Assembly: GCA_002304435.1 (NCBI GenBank)
Contig: NEUZ01000004.1
Coordinates: forward strand, 1 to 48,954
DNA: 48,954 nt
From: Opitutia bacterium Tous-C8FEB
GTDB lineage: Bacteria; Verrucomicrobiota; Verrucomicrobiia; Opitutales; Opitutaceae
Reading direction: 5' to 3'
The notes below the pieces were generated by a model, which was given only the letters and a program-made list of their open reading frames with translations, was not told where the DNA came from and ran no database searches. The translations under genes and the position numbers were made by a program. How positions within the stretch are numbered: the stretch's first letter is position 1; every line of letters starts with the position of its first letter. Shown piece by piece: positions 24,081-35,877 of the stretch.

Positions 24081-25037
24081 ATGCCCCCCCTCGCGGAGCC
24101 CCGGACCGCCGCCGTCATCGACGTCGGCAGCAACACAATCAAGCTGCTCGTCGTGCGCCGGTCATCCGCGGGGATCGAGCGGATCCACGCGCGCACGCTG
24201 GAGGCCCGGTTGGGCGCGGGACTCGGGCGGGATCGGCCACGGTTGGCGCCCGACAGCTTGGCCCGCGGGATCGATGCGGTACGTGCCCTCGCCGCGGAGG
24301 GACGTTCCCACGGGGCGGAGGCCACGGCCGTGGTCGCGACCAGTGCCGTGCGCGACGCGGAGAACGGGCCGGACTTCGCCGCCGCGGTGACACAAGCTAC
24401 CGGGCTCACGCTGCGCATCCTGTCCGGCTCCGAGGAGGCCCACCTCATCGGCCGGGGACTGCGCAGCGACCCAGCGCTGGCGGCGGCGGGTGACCTCGCG
24501 CTGTTCGACCTCGGCGGCGGGAGCCTCGAGGCGCTTGAGTTCCGCGGCTTGGAGGTCCGGTGCGCGCTAAGCCTCCCGCTCGGCTGCGTCCGGCTGACCG
24601 AACGGTTTGTCGCGGAGCCTTCCCGGCCCTTGCCGGAGAGCGCCCGCGTGGCGATCGCCCGGCACGCCACTGCCGTCGCCGCGGAGGCGGGCCTCCGGCG
24701 CGATGCGTTCCGCGGCCTGCCCGTGGCCGCCACCGGCGGGACCGTGAGTACCGCCCGAGCGATGCGGGCGGCCGCGATGGGGATCGACCTGGACGAGAGT
24801 TCACCTGAGATCCCCGTGGCCTTCCTCCACGAGCTGCTGGACCGCATCAGCCCGCTTTCCCTCGCCGGGCGCCAGGCCCTGCCCGGCCTCAGCGCGGCGC
24901 GGGCGGACGTGTTCCCGGCGGCGCTGGCCACTCTGATCGCGATGGCGGAGCTGACCGGCTGCGGCACCTTGCGTCACTCTTGGTTCAGCCTGCGCCACGG
25001 TGTCGCGGCGGAGCTGCTCGCGGGGTCCGCACCCTGA
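24081..25037 (+). CDS. Ppx/GppA family phosphatase (exopolyphosphatase-like)
   Basis: This ASKHA-fold phosphatase acts on polyphosphate or pppGpp. The 318 residues contain the phosphate 1 loop Ile-Asp-Val-Gly-Ser-Asn-Thr-Ile-Lys-Leu near 13-22. A Thr-Ser-Ala-Val-Arg-Asp motif and Gly-Ser-Glu-Glu-Ala follow, then the phosphate 2 loop Phe-Asp-Leu-Gly-Gly-Gly-Ser-Leu-Glu. It is the short form (about 300 residues), with only the two catalytic subdomains and no HD-like C terminus, so the choice between Ppx and GppA is open. It is translated 5 bp after rsmI and meets rluD tail to tail with a gap of only 6 bp and no terminator. Confidence 0.9.
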   Translation: MPPLAEPRTAAVIDVGSNTIKLLVVRRSSAGIERIHARTLEARLGAGLGRDRPRLAPDSLARGIDAVRALAAEGRSHGAEATAVVATSAVRDAENGPDFAAAVTQATGLTLRILSGSEEAHLIGRGLRSDPALAAAGDLALFDLGGGSLEALEFRGLEVRCALSLPLGCVRLTERFVAEPSRPLPESARVAIARHATAVAAEAGLRRDAFRGLPVAATGGTVSTARAMRAAAMGIDLDESSPEIPVAFLHELLDRISPLSLAGRQALPGLSAARADVFPAALATLIAMAELTGCGTLRHSWFSLRHGVAAELLAGSAP

Positions 25038-25043
25038 CCCGAC

Positions 25044-26003
25044 TCAGGCGCGGGCGCGGGCCTCGCGGCGCGCCGCGGCTGCGAGGGCTTTACGGACGGC
25101 GGCAAAGTCAGCCGGGATGGGCGCCCGGAGGTCCAGCTCCCTTCCCGTAACGGGATGGGTGAGCAGGAGGTGCTCCGCGTGCAACATCACCCGCGCGGGG
25201 ACGACCGCGAGGCGCGGATCCGGTTTCCAGCCGTAGAGGGCGTCGCCGAGGATCGGGTGCCCTAGGGATTTCAGGTGCACCCGGATCTGGTGGGTGCGCC
25301 CGGTGAAGATGCGACAGCGGAGCAGCGCGCCGATCGTGCCGTGGGCCTCCACCCGCTCCCACGCGGTACGGGCAGGCTTGCCCCCCTCGCCCACTGTCAT
25401 CCGGTGCCGGTGGGTGGGATGGCGGGAGATCGCCCGGTCGATGACCCCGCTCAGGAGCGGCGGCACCCCGGCGACCAGCGCCACGTACTCCTTGGTCAAC
25501 GTGCGCTGCGCGAACTGGTCCGCCAGCGCCCGGTGGGCCGCGTCCGTCTTGGCCACGACCATCACGCCGGTGGTGTCCTTGTCCAACCGGTGCACGATCC
25601 CCGGGCGTTGGACGCCGCCGATGCCGCTGAGGGTGTCCGCACAGTGGGCGAGCAGGGCGTGCACGAGGGTGTCCTCCCCCGTGGCGGCGCCGGGATGCAC
25701 GATCATCCCGGCGGCCTTGTTGACCGCGAGCAGGTGGCGGTCCTCGAAGAGGATGTCGAGCGGCAGGTCCACCGCGCGCAGCTCGGCCGGGCGCACCGCC
25801 GGGAGGCAGAACTCGAGTCGGTCCCCGGCGTGCACCGACGCGTCGCGCCCGAGAGGAACCCCCTCGCGCAGGACGAGCCCGGCGTCGAACGCACGCTGGA
25901 GCGCGGTGCGGCTGTGGGCGGGAAAGGCGGCGGCCAGCTCCTTGTCGGCGCGGCGCGGCGAGCCGGCGGGAACGACGTGAACCTCGGGGGCGGAAACCGT
26001 CAT
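25044..26003 (-). CDS. RluA-family 23S rRNA pseudouridine synthase (RluD-like)
   Basis: This enzyme isomerises uridine to pseudouridine in 23S rRNA. It is 319 residues, with an S4-like RNA-binding part (about 15-70) followed by the catalytic domain with [12 protein letters not shown], catalytic Asp141. The later motif Arg-Thr-His-Gln-Ile-Arg-Val-His-Leu and Leu-Gly-Asp-Ala-Leu-Tyr-Gly are standard for the family. An S4 domain plus this length favours RluD, but RluC cannot be excluded, so no symbol is given. The ATG at 26003 overlaps the preceding stop as ATGA; the frame runs open to 26129 inside the deaminase gene. It is last in a three-gene coupled unit. Confidence 0.93.
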   Translation of the reverse strand: MTVSAPEVHVVPAGSPRRADKELAAAFPAHSRTALQRAFDAGLVLREGVPLGRDASVHAGDRLEFCLPAVRPAELRAVDLPLDILFEDRHLLAVNKAAGMIVHPGAATGEDTLVHALLAHCADTLSGIGGVQRPGIVHRLDKDTTGVMVVAKTDAAHRALADQFAQRTLTKEYVALVAGVPPLLSGVIDRAISRHPTHRHRMTVGEGGKPARTAWERVEAHGTIGALLRCRIFTGRTHQIRVHLKSLGHPILGDALYGWKPDPRLAVVPARVMLHAEHLLLTHPVTGRELDLRAPIPADFAAVRKALAAAARREARARA

Positions 26004-26977
26004 ACGGCAGCGGCGATTCGGTCGATGGTCGCGCCCATCGCGGCGCGCGTGGCGGCGGGGACGTCGGCGACCTCCCAGCCCGACCGGGCGAGGCCCGCGA
26101 GCTCGCGGCGGCCGAAACCGAGCTCGCACGCGAGGGCCTCGTACTCCTCGGTCAGCGTGTTGGCGAAGCAGAGCGGATCATCCGTGCTTACAGTGCACCG
26201 CACCCCGGCGGCGAGCAGGCGCGGCAAAGGGTGGTCGCGGAGCGCGGGCACCACTTGCAGACCGACATTACTCAACGGGCAGACATCGAACGTCACCCCG
26301 CACTCGGCCGCGAGCCGGAGGACGGCCGGATCCTCCGCCGCGCGGACGCCGTGCTGGATGCGCGTGACGCCGAGAACCTCGATCGCCTCGCGCACGCGGG
26401 CTGGGCCATCGAATTCCCCCGCGTGGCACTTGGTGACCTTGCCGGCGGCACGTAAGCGGGCCCAAACGCCGCGCGCGTCGGGCGGAGTGGGCATCACCTC
26501 GTGGCCGTGGAGATCGACGCCGGCGAGATCTGGCCAAGTGTGTAGGGAATCGATCACCGGCCGCAGCTCCCCGGCGAAGTCCGACCGGAGCATCCCGGCG
26601 AACACCCGCACCTCGAGCCCCGGCGGAGCCGCGCTGCGGATCGCCGCGATGATCTCCGGGCCCGGGACGCCGATGTGCCGACTCACGGGTAGGTGGAAGC
26701 TGGTCTCCACGTAACGGACGTTCTGGGCGGCGTGCTTGGCGAAGATTAGGCGCGCGGCCTCGTGGTAGCGTTCCGCGGAGGTGAACCACGGCAGGGCGTG
26801 GTCGAGCAGGATGCGTTCGAAGTCCGGGAACGAGGCGTAGCGGTAGGCGCGGTCCCGGAACGGAGGGTCCGGCGCCCACCGGACGGGGTCGAGGGCGACC
26901 AGCAACTCGTAAGGCAGGGCCCCCTCGACGTGGAGATGCGTCTCCGTCTTGGGCAGCGCCTGGATGAAGTCCCTCAT
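26000..26977 (-). CDS. Adenosine/adenine deaminase family protein
   Basis: This amidohydrolase-fold enzyme probably deaminates adenosine or a related purine. The 325 residues show the zinc ligands His14 and His16 (Thr-His-Leu-His-Val-Glu-Gly), His185 with catalytic Glu188 (Cys-His-Ala-Gly-Glu), His209 (Ile-Gln-His-Gly) and Asp266-Asp267 (Val-Ser-Thr-Asp-Asp-Pro). Cys-Pro-Leu-Ser-Asn-Val, typical of the family, is also present. The start overlaps the M29 peptidase stop and its own stop overlaps the rluD start, both as ATGA. Adenosine deaminase, adenine deaminase and aminodeoxyfutalosine deaminase all share these motifs, so the substrate is not settled. Confidence 0.9.
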   Translation of the reverse strand: MRDFIQALPKTETHLHVEGALPYELLVALDPVRWAPDPPFRDRAYRYASFPDFERILLDHALPWFTSAERYHEAARLIFAKHAAQNVRYVETSFHLPVSRHIGVPGPEIIAAIRSAAPPGLEVRVFAGMLRSDFAGELRPVIDSLHTWPDLAGVDLHGHEVMPTPPDARGVWARLRAAGKVTKCHAGEFDGPARVREAIEVLGVTRIQHGVRAAEDPAVLRLAAECGVTFDVCPLSNVGLQVVPALRDHPLPRLLAAGVRCTVSTDDPLCFANTLTEEYEALACELGFGRRELAGLARSGWEVADVPAATRAAMGATIDRIAAAV

Positions 26978-28095
26978 CGGCCCCCGAGCAGGTACGCGGG
27001 GTTCAGCTTCTGCAGCGCCTTGGGCACGAAGAGCCCGTCCTTGCGGATGAGTTTGCCGTCGAACCAGATCTCCCCGCCGCCGTACTCCGGCCGCTGGATG
27101 CAGACGAGGTCCCAGTGGACCTGCGACTTGTTGCCGTTGCCGACGCCCTCGTAGGCCTGGCCCGGGGTGAAGTGGAAGGAGCCCGCGATTTTCTCGTCGA
27201 AGAGGATGTCGCGCATCGGCTCGAGGATGTGCGGGTTGAAGCCGATGGCGAACTCGCCGATGTAGCGGGCGCCCGCGTCGCTATCGAGGATCTCGTTGAG
27301 CCGCCGCGTGTGGTTCGCGGTCGCCTCCGTGATGCGCCCCTTGCGGAAGGCGAGCCGCACCTGGTCGAACGACTGGCCGAGGTAGACCGTCGGCGCGTTG
27401 TACTGGATGTACCCCTCGACGCTGTCCTTCACCGGGCAGGAGAAGACCTCGCCGTCCGGGATGTTGCGCGCACCGCCGCAGGAACGGGCGCCGATCCCCT
27501 TGATCGAGAACCGCAAGTCGGTGCCGGGGCCCTTGAGGTGGACCTGATCGGTGCGGGACATCAGGTCGTTCAGCGCCTTCATTCCCGGGGCCATCCGGGC
27601 ATAGTCCAGGGTGCAGACGCGGAAGTAGAAATCCTCGAAGGCCTCGGTGCTCATCCCCGCCTGCTGCGCCATCGAGGGCGTGGGCCAGCGGAGCACCACC
27701 CACTTGGTCCGGCCGACGCGGTGGTCGAGCACCGGCTTCATCAGGCGCGAGACAAGCTGCACCTTCGCGGAGGGGACGTCAGACGACTCGAAGATGTTCT
27801 CGGAGCCGCGGATCGCGATGTAGGCGTCCATCCGCTGCATCCGCGCCAGCTCGACCTCGGCGTACGCGGAGAACTGGGCCTCCTCGGCGCCCACCGCGAG
27901 CTCGCGGGTGATGCGGGCGCGGTGGAGCTGCACGTAGGGGTGCGCGCCGCGGGCTCGGGCGGCCCGGACCAGCGCAACCACCATCGCGTCGGGCACATCG
28001 AAGGCGTCGATGAGGACGCGCTCGCCGCGGGCGAGCTCGGTGGAGAAGCCGGCGAGGCCGGCGGCCAGTTTCTCGAAGCGGGGATCGAGCAGCAT
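26974..28095 (-). CDS. M29 family metallo-aminopeptidase
   Basis: This thermophilic-aminopeptidase (AmpS/AmpII) family enzyme removes N-terminal residues with a dinuclear metal centre. The 373 residues carry the M29 ligand set: Glu216 (Ile-Pro-Asp-Gly-Glu-Val), Glu281 (Ile-Gly-Glu-Phe-Ala-Ile-Gly-Phe-Asn), His308 (Ser-Phe-His-Phe), then His327 and Asp329 (Val-His-Trp-Asp-Leu). The Gly-Thr-Asp-Leu stretch at 191-194 is also typical. It leads a unit with the deaminase and rluD joined by two 4-bp overlaps. A 7-bp-arm palindrome ends on the A of its ATG (28095), as in lexA, and may mark an operator. Cytoplasmic; no signal peptide. Confidence 0.92.
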   Translation of the reverse strand: MLLDPRFEKLAAGLAGFSTELARGERVLIDAFDVPDAMVVALVRAARARGAHPYVQLHRARITRELAVGAEEAQFSAYAEVELARMQRMDAYIAIRGSENIFESSDVPSAKVQLVSRLMKPVLDHRVGRTKWVVLRWPTPSMAQQAGMSTEAFEDFYFRVCTLDYARMAPGMKALNDLMSRTDQVHLKGPGTDLRFSIKGIGARSCGGARNIPDGEVFSCPVKDSVEGYIQYNAPTVYLGQSFDQVRLAFRKGRITEATANHTRRLNEILDSDAGARYIGEFAIGFNPHILEPMRDILFDEKIAGSFHFTPGQAYEGVGNGNKSQVHWDLVCIQRPEYGGGEIWFDGKLIRKDGLFVPKALQKLNPAYLLGGR

Positions 28096-28110
28096 AGTCT
28101 GGGCAGACTA
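28095..28110 (-). promoter_or_regulatory. Palindrome overlapping the M29 peptidase start codon
   Basis: On the minus strand TAGTCTG-CC-CAGACTA is a perfect inverted repeat whose last base is the A of the start ATG. The placement, and the outer TAGT/ACTA, match the lexA operator 25 kb away, but the inner bases differ, so the same regulator is not implied. A TTGCGG-N18-TTAGTC pair upstream would place the -10 element on the repeat and give a nearly leaderless mRNA. The regulator is unknown. Confidence 0.45.
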
Positions 28111-28159
28111 ACGACCGGGCGCGCGGGCGCCGCAAGGGCAAACGCGGCCCGCGGACCGA

Positions 28160-29374
28160 TCAGCGGCCCGCGGGCCGCGGGCCGGAGGCGGGAAAGCAGA
28201 TCCGGCCGACGGCCTCGTCGAAATCGGACGCGCCGCGCAGAATCTCGATCTCGAGCCGCAGGTAGTACAGGGGCAGCGGGCACGGCAGGTCATCCCGGAT
28301 GCGGACGGCGTCCTTCTCGGTCGTAATGAGGCACTCGGCGCCGTCGCGGGCGGCCTGCGCGAAGAGTTGCCCGAGGTCCTCCTCGCCGAAGCGGTAGTGG
28401 TCGAGGAAACGCTCACGACCGGCCAGCACGGCTCCGAGGTCGCGGAGGAACTTCTCGAAGCTCTCGGGGGTGGCGATGCCGCTGAAAGCAAAGACCCGCC
28501 GGCCCTGGAGAAAGGTAAGCGGCTCACGCCCGCCCGGAGCTTCCTCGGGGAGCCCGAACCGGCGGAGGTGCCGCGGGCGGTGGGCGCACTCGATGATGTC
28601 CGCCGCGGGATTATGGGTGGAGATTACGCGCTCCAACTCGGGGTCGCGGCGTCCGTCGGACTTGGTGAGGAAGACGTAGTGGGCGCGGCGCAGGTGCTTG
28701 ATCGGTTCCCGCAGGATGCCGCGGGGGAGCAAGTGCCCGTTTCCAAAAGGGTTGGTCTTGTCGACCAGCAGCAGGTTCAGGCTTCCTTTGAGTGGGAGGT
28801 ACTGAAATCCGTCGTCCAAGACGAGGGTGTCGCAGCCGAAGCGCCGCACCGCGTAACGTCCGGCCTGGACGCGGTTCTTGTCCACCAAAACGACGACCCC
28901 CGGCAGGTTCCGCGCGAGCATCCAGGGCTCGTCGCCGGCCTCCTCGCTGCCGAGGAGCAGCCGCTCGCCGTCGCTCACGACGCGGGGCGGGGGCGGCTCG
29001 GCGTGGGTGAGCCGCCACCAAGCGCGGCGCCACAGGGGGGCTCCGCGGCTCTTATAACCGCGGCTGAGAATCGCGACGCGGCGGCCGCGGTCGCGCAGCG
29101 CGCGCGCAAACTTCTCCACCACCGGGGTCTTGCCGGTGCCCCCGACCGTCAGGTTGCCGACCACGACCACGAGGCAGCCCAGCGGCTGGTCGTGCAGGAT
29201 GCGATGCCGGTAAAGCCAGACCCGCGTCTGCGCCGCGGCGCTGAAGAGCCACGACAAGGACTGCAGGAAACCACCATAGATCGCCGTGCCCGCGCCAGCG
29301 CGCCGCCCGTAGATCACGTCAACGGTGAAAAGCTCGAGGGCGTTGAGCTGCTTCTTGAGCCAAGAGGAGAACAT
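28160..29374 (-). CDS. lpxK: LpxK, tetraacyldisaccharide 4'-kinase
   Basis: LpxK phosphorylates the lipid A precursor at the inner membrane, so this cell should have lipid A. The 404 residues include an N-terminal membrane-associated helix and the extended P-loop [13 protein letters not shown] (72-84). Other family features are Ser-Arg-Gly-Tyr, Gly-Asp-Glu-Pro, Val-Leu-Asp-Asp-Gly-Phe-Gln and [10 protein letters not shown]. It is longer than the E. coli protein (about 330), with extra sequence near the N terminus and around Trp-Arg-Arg-Ala-Trp-Trp-Arg. I chose ATG 29374 because it gives Phe-Ser-Ser-Trp-Leu-Lys-Lys-Gln just before the amphipathic helix; an upstream start at 29440 would overlap the promoter region. 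Confidence 0.95.
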   Translation of the reverse strand: MFSSWLKKQLNALELFTVDVIYGRRAGAGTAIYGGFLQSLSWLFSAAAQTRVWLYRHRILHDQPLGCLVVVVGNLTVGGTGKTPVVEKFARALRDRGRRVAILSRGYKSRGAPLWRRAWWRLTHAEPPPPRVVSDGERLLLGSEEAGDEPWMLARNLPGVVVLVDKNRVQAGRYAVRRFGCDTLVLDDGFQYLPLKGSLNLLLVDKTNPFGNGHLLPRGILREPIKHLRRAHYVFLTKSDGRRDPELERVISTHNPAADIIECAHRPRHLRRFGLPEEAPGGREPLTFLQGRRVFAFSGIATPESFEKFLRDLGAVLAGRERFLDHYRFGEEDLGQLFAQAARDGAECLITTEKDAVRIRDDLPCPLPLYYLRLEIEILRGASDFDEAVGRICFPASGPRPAGR

Positions 29375-29388
29375 CGGTGCGAGCGCGA

Positions 29389-29426
29389 AACCTAAGGTTG
29401 ACGCCTCCGGCAGCGTAAACAGTTTT
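29389..29426. promoter_or_regulatory. Overlapping divergent promoters of lpxK and the class V aminotransferase
   Basis: For the plus strand TTGACG (29398-29403) is followed after 17 nt by AGTTTT (29421-29426), a good -35 and a weak -10. For the minus strand TTTACG (29419-29414) and TTAGGT (29395-29390) are 18 nt apart. A small inverted repeat AACCT-A-AGGTT (29389-29399) overlaps both. Assigned by eye. Confidence 0.35.
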
Positions 29427-29463
29427 CGCTCGCCCGGCATCCCGCCGGACGCCCTCCCGCACT

Positions 29464-30555
29464 ATGAGCTACAAACTTTTTATTCCCGGCCCGATCGCCG
29501 TCTCCGAAAAGACCCTCCGCGCGATGGCCCGCCCGATGATCGGCCACCGCAGCCCCGACTTCGTCGCGCTGTACCAAGCGATCCAGCCCGAACTGCAGGC
29601 GCTCGCCGGCACCCGCGACCCGGTTTACCTCTCCACCAGCAGCGCTTGGGGCGTGATGGAGGGGGCCCTGCGCAACGTCACCCGGCGCAAGGTCCTGAAC
29701 TGCATGAACGGGGCGTTCTCGGACAAATGGTACGACGTCTCGCTCCGGGCCGGGAAGGCCGCCACCGCCCTCCGCTTCGACTGGGGCAAGCCCGTCGATC
29801 CCGACGCGGTGCGCCGCGAGCTCGCCACCGGCGGCTACGACTCGATCACGCTCATCCACAACGAGACGTCCTGCGGCTGCATGAGCGACCTGCCCGCGCT
29901 GATGCGCGTCATCCGCGAATTCCCGGAGGTCATCTCGATCGTCGACACCGTCAGCTCCTTCAGCGCGATGCCGCTCCCGAAGGACGAGCTCGGCATCGAC
30001 ATCCTCATCACCGGCTCGCAGAAGGCGCTGGCCCTGCCCCCCGGGCTCGCCCTTGTCTCCGCCTCCGCCCGCGCCCTCGAGCGCGCCGCGGGGATGGACG
30101 GACGCGGCTACTACTTCGACCTCGTCGAGTTTCAGAAAAACCACGAGCAGGGGATGACCCCGAGCACGCCAGCCATCTCACTGATCTACGCGCTGCACTC
30201 CAAGCTCGAGGACATCCGCGAGGAGGGCATCGCCAACCGCCACGCCCGCCACGCCCGGCTCAACCGCACCGTCCGCGAACACGTGCTCGCCAAGGGCTTC
30301 ACGATGTTCCCGCCGCCGGGCTTTGGCTCGGTGACGCTGAACTGCTTCGCGAACAACCTCGGCTACGACCTCAGCGCGCTCAACAAAACGCTGAAGTCGA
30401 AGCACGGCCTCGTGATCGACGGCGGCTACGGCAAACTCAAAGGGAAGACCTTCCGCATCTCGAATATGGGCGACGAGACCGACGCGACGATCGCCGCGCT
30501 GCTGGCCGCCTTCGACGCCGCGCTCGCCGAGACCCCGCGAGTCGCCGCCGCCTGA
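29464..30555 (+). CDS. Class V aminotransferase (alanine-glyoxylate type)
   Basis: This PLP-dependent fold-I aminotransferase resembles alanine-glyoxylate/serine-pyruvate aminotransferases. The 363 residues include Pro-Gly-Pro near the N terminus and Met-Ile-Gly-His-Arg-Ser-Pro-Asp-Phe. The segment Ser-Thr-Ser-Ser-Ala-Trp-Gly-Val-Met-Glu is followed by Val-Asp-Thr-Val-Ser-Ser (Asp161). The Schiff-base lysine is about Lys187 in Gly-Ser-Gln-Lys-Ala-Leu. The substrate cannot be fixed: alanine, serine and phosphonate-related donors all occur in this family. Two Cys-Met pairs use TGC-ATG, which supply two of the rare CATG sites. It stands between lpxK (divergent) and topB (80 bp downstream, same strand). 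Confidence 0.88.
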   Translation: MSYKLFIPGPIAVSEKTLRAMARPMIGHRSPDFVALYQAIQPELQALAGTRDPVYLSTSSAWGVMEGALRNVTRRKVLNCMNGAFSDKWYDVSLRAGKAATALRFDWGKPVDPDAVRRELATGGYDSITLIHNETSCGCMSDLPALMRVIREFPEVISIVDTVSSFSAMPLPKDELGIDILITGSQKALALPPGLALVSASARALERAAGMDGRGYYFDLVEFQKNHEQGMTPSTPAISLIYALHSKLEDIREEGIANRHARHARLNRTVREHVLAKGFTMFPPPGFGSVTLNCFANNLGYDLSALNKTLKSKHGLVIDGGYGKLKGKTFRISNMGDETDATIAALLAAFDAALAETPRVAAA

Positions 30556-30635
30556 GCCACGGACGACGCGGAACCCGAGCGGAAACAAAAGTAGGTCTTG
30601 CACTTCGCGGGCGCGCCGGTACCGGGTCGCGTCCC

Positions 30636-33434
<2,799 letters not shown>

Positions 33435-33508
33435 TCTCGGCCGCGCCGGAGATTACCCTTGCCCCGAGCAGCACGCCTCCGGACGCTGGCGGGGAACCTT
33501 TCACGTCC

Positions 33509-34459
33509 ATGATCGTCACCACCGCGCAGCTGTTCCAGCACGCCTACGGCAAATACGCCGTTGGCGCGTACAACATCAACAACGCCGAGCAGGCGATGGG
33601 CCTCTTCCGGGGCTGCATTGAGTCGCAGGCTCCCTTCATCATCCAGATTTCGAAGGGCGCGCGGAAGTACACCGACAAGCGGATGCTCGAGGCGATCATC
33701 CGCGCCGCGGGGGACATCTTCCCGGAGGCGATCTTCGCCGTCCACCTGGACCACGGTGACGAGGAGACTTGCTACGACTGCATCAACTCGGGCTTCTTTA
33801 GCTCGGTGATGATCGACGCCTCGCACGATCCCTTCGACCAGAACGTGGCCATCACCCGCCGCGTGGTCGAGAAGGCCCACGCCAAGGGCATCTCGGTCGA
33901 GGCCGAGCTCGGGATGCTCGGGGGCGTCGAGGAGGACATCAAGGTCGAGGAAGGCCACGCCTGCCTGACTGATCCCGAGGAGGCCAAGGAGTTCGTGGCG
34001 CGTACCGGCTGCGATTCGCTCGCCTGCGCCATCGGCACCTCGCACGGCGCCTTCAAGTTCAAGGGCAAGCAGTCGCTCCACTTCGACGTGCTGCAGAAGA
34101 TCAAGGACCGCCTGCCCGGCTTCCCGCTGGTGATGCACGGCAGCTCCAGCGTGCCGAAGGACGAGGTCGACCGGATCAACCGCGCCGGCGGCCAGATCAA
34201 GGATTCGATGGGCGTGGATCCCAACGAGTACCTGCCCGCGGCGCGCCTCGGGGTGACGAAGGTCAACATCGACACGGATGGGCGACTGGTCTGGACCCGC
34301 GTGCACCGCGAGTTCTTCCGCGACAAGCCCGCCGAGTTCGACTTCCGCCCGCCGGGCAAGGTCTTCATCGACGAGTACGCCAAGTTCATCGGCAGCCGTA
34401 ACCAGCTGCTCGGGAGCGCCGGCCAACTCGCCAGCCTGCGCGCCAGCCTCGGTCGCTAA
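33509..34459 (+). CDS. fba: Class II fructose-bisphosphate aldolase
   Basis: This zinc-dependent aldolase cleaves fructose 1,6-bisphosphate or joins triose phosphates. The 316 residues begin Ile-Val-Thr-Thr-Ala-Gln-Leu-Phe, then Val-Gly-Ala-Tyr-Asn-Ile-Asn-Asn. The metal and catalytic motif Val-His-Leu-Asp-His-Gly-Asp (His79, Asp81, His82) is intact. Gly-Thr-Ser-His-Gly-Ala-Phe-Lys supplies a second zinc His, and His-Gly-Ser-Ser-Ser-Val-Pro a third. The short length fits the group B type. Start ATG 33509 is preceded by GGGGAACC, a possible ribosome-binding region, and is a CATG site. It follows topB by 74 bp. Tagatose-bisphosphate aldolases are related, but with pgi in the same window a glycolytic role is the best inference. 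Confidence 0.93.
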   Translation: MIVTTAQLFQHAYGKYAVGAYNINNAEQAMGLFRGCIESQAPFIIQISKGARKYTDKRMLEAIIRAAGDIFPEAIFAVHLDHGDEETCYDCINSGFFSSVMIDASHDPFDQNVAITRRVVEKAHAKGISVEAELGMLGGVEEDIKVEEGHACLTDPEEAKEFVARTGCDSLACAIGTSHGAFKFKGKQSLHFDVLQKIKDRLPGFPLVMHGSSSVPKDEVDRINRAGGQIKDSMGVDPNEYLPAARLGVTKVNIDTDGRLVWTRVHREFFRDKPAEFDFRPPGKVFIDEYAKFIGSRNQLLGSAGQLASLRASLGR

Positions 34460-34497
34460 GACGACGGGCCGGCCGCGGGCCCGCTCCTCCCCCGAAG

Positions 34498-35856
34498 ATG
34501 TCCCCGACGCTCCCTCCCTCCCCGGTGGGAGCGTTTGTTTTCCTGGTGCTGGCGGCCGCCCTGACCGGAACCGCCCGGGCCGCGGACTGGCCCCACTGGC
34601 ACGGCCCGCAGCGGGACAGCGTCTGGCGGGAAACCGGCGTGTTGGCCGCCTTTCCTCCCGGAGGTCCGCCCGTGCGCTGGCGCACCCCCATTGCCGCGGG
34701 TTACAGCAGCCCCGTCGTCGCCGGTGGTCGCGTCTTCGTGCTCGACCGGCCGCGCTCCCAGACGCGCGGCAACACCGGCGGCGCCCTCAAACGGATGGCC
34801 GAGCCTGGCGTCGAACGCGTGCTGTGCCTCGACGAGCGGACCGGCCGCATCCTCTGGACGCACGAGTACGACTGCCCCTACGACCTTAGCTACCCCTCCG
34901 GGCCCCGCGCCGCGCCCGAGGTGGACGGCGACCGCGTCTACACCCTCGGCGCGGAGGGACACCTGCATTGCCTTGAAGCGGAGACCGGACGCGTGCTCTG
35001 GTCCCGGCACTACCCGCGGGACTTCGCCGCGCGCACCCCGCTCTGGGGCTTCGCCTCCGCGCCCGTCGTGGAGGGCGACCTGCTCCTGTGCCTGACCGGC
35101 GGCGACGCGCACACCCTGCACGCGCTGGACAAGCGTACCGGCGAGGTCCGCTGGCGCGCCCTGCCCCCGCGGGAACCGGGTTATTCCACGCCCGTAGTGG
35201 TGGAGGCCGGCGGCACCCGTCAGGTGCTGGCCTGGGACGCGGAAGCCATCTCCGGACTCCGGCCGGCCACCGGGGAGGTCCTGTGGAGCGTCCCGTTCAA
35301 GACCAAGCTCGCGCACGCCATCGGCTCGCCCCGCCTCGCCGGCGACCTGCTGCTGCTCTCGACCTTCTTTGACGGTTCGAAGCTGCTGCGGCTGGCCGCG
35401 GACCGTCCCGCCGCCGCGGAAGTCTGGAGTATCCGCGGGCCCAGCGAGACCCGGACGGAAGGGCTCCACAGCCTGATGGGCACCCCGTTCATCGCTGATG
35501 GCCACATCTACGGCGTCTGCGCCTTCGGCCAGCTGCGGTGCCTGCGGCTCGAGACCGGGGAACGGGTGTGGGAAACGCTCGGGCCCACGACCGCCAACGG
35601 GAAGCCGGCCCGGCACGTGACCGCCTTCCTCGTCCGGCACGAGGATCGCTTCTTCCTCTACAACGAGTTGGGGCAATTGCTACTCCTGCGCCTGACCCCG
35701 GCGGGCTGCGAGGAACTGGGTCGAGCCCAGCTAGTGAAGCCGACGAACCGCGCCGGCGTCCGGGAAGTGCATTGGTCCCATCCCGCCTTCGCCAACCGGG
35801 CCGTCTTCGTCCGCAACGACGAGGAGATCGCCGCCTTCGACCTCACCGCGCGCTAA
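34498..35856 (+). CDS. Exported PQQ-like beta-propeller protein
   Basis: The 452 residues have a signal peptide (about 1-29, ending Thr-Ala-Arg-Ala-Ala-Asp), then Trp-Pro-His-Trp-His-Gly-Pro-Gln-Arg-Asp, the usual opening of these secreted propellers. Repeated blades show Val-x-x-Leu-Asp-x-x-Thr-Gly-x-x-x-Trp (for example Cys-Leu-Asp-Glu-Arg-Thr-Gly-Arg-Ile-Leu-Trp and Ala-Leu-Asp-Lys-Arg-Thr-Gly-Glu-Val-Arg-Trp), the PQQ/tryptophan-docking repeat. Seven or eight blades are likely. There are no clear PQQ-dehydrogenase catalytic residues, so this is probably a binding or scaffold protein of the periplasm rather than an enzyme. It follows fba by 38 bp and converges on a site-2 protease gene with a 21-bp gap. 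Confidence 0.85.
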   Translation: MSPTLPPSPVGAFVFLVLAAALTGTARAADWPHWHGPQRDSVWRETGVLAAFPPGGPPVRWRTPIAAGYSSPVVAGGRVFVLDRPRSQTRGNTGGALKRMAEPGVERVLCLDERTGRILWTHEYDCPYDLSYPSGPRAAPEVDGDRVYTLGAEGHLHCLEAETGRVLWSRHYPRDFAARTPLWGFASAPVVEGDLLLCLTGGDAHTLHALDKRTGEVRWRALPPREPGYSTPVVVEAGGTRQVLAWDAEAISGLRPATGEVLWSVPFKTKLAHAIGSPRLAGDLLLLSTFFDGSKLLRLAADRPAAAEVWSIRGPSETRTEGLHSLMGTPFIADGHIYGVCAFGQLRCLRLETGERVWETLGPTTANGKPARHVTAFLVRHEDRFFLYNELGQLLLLRLTPAGCEELGRAQLVKPTNRAGVREVHWSHPAFANRAVFVRNDEEIAAFDLTAR

Positions 35857-35877
35857 CCCGCGCGATCCGGACCGGGC

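Noticed and set aside
30616-30625. Palindrome CCGGTACCGG upstream of topB
   Set aside because: Five-bp GC-rich arms are expected about a hundred times in 49 kb of this composition, and it is not at the start codon.
29325-30635. Extending topoisomerase III upstream into the aminotransferase gene
   Set aside because: The added residues are Arg/Pro/His-rich out-of-frame translation of the aminotransferase; the canonical start is at 30636.
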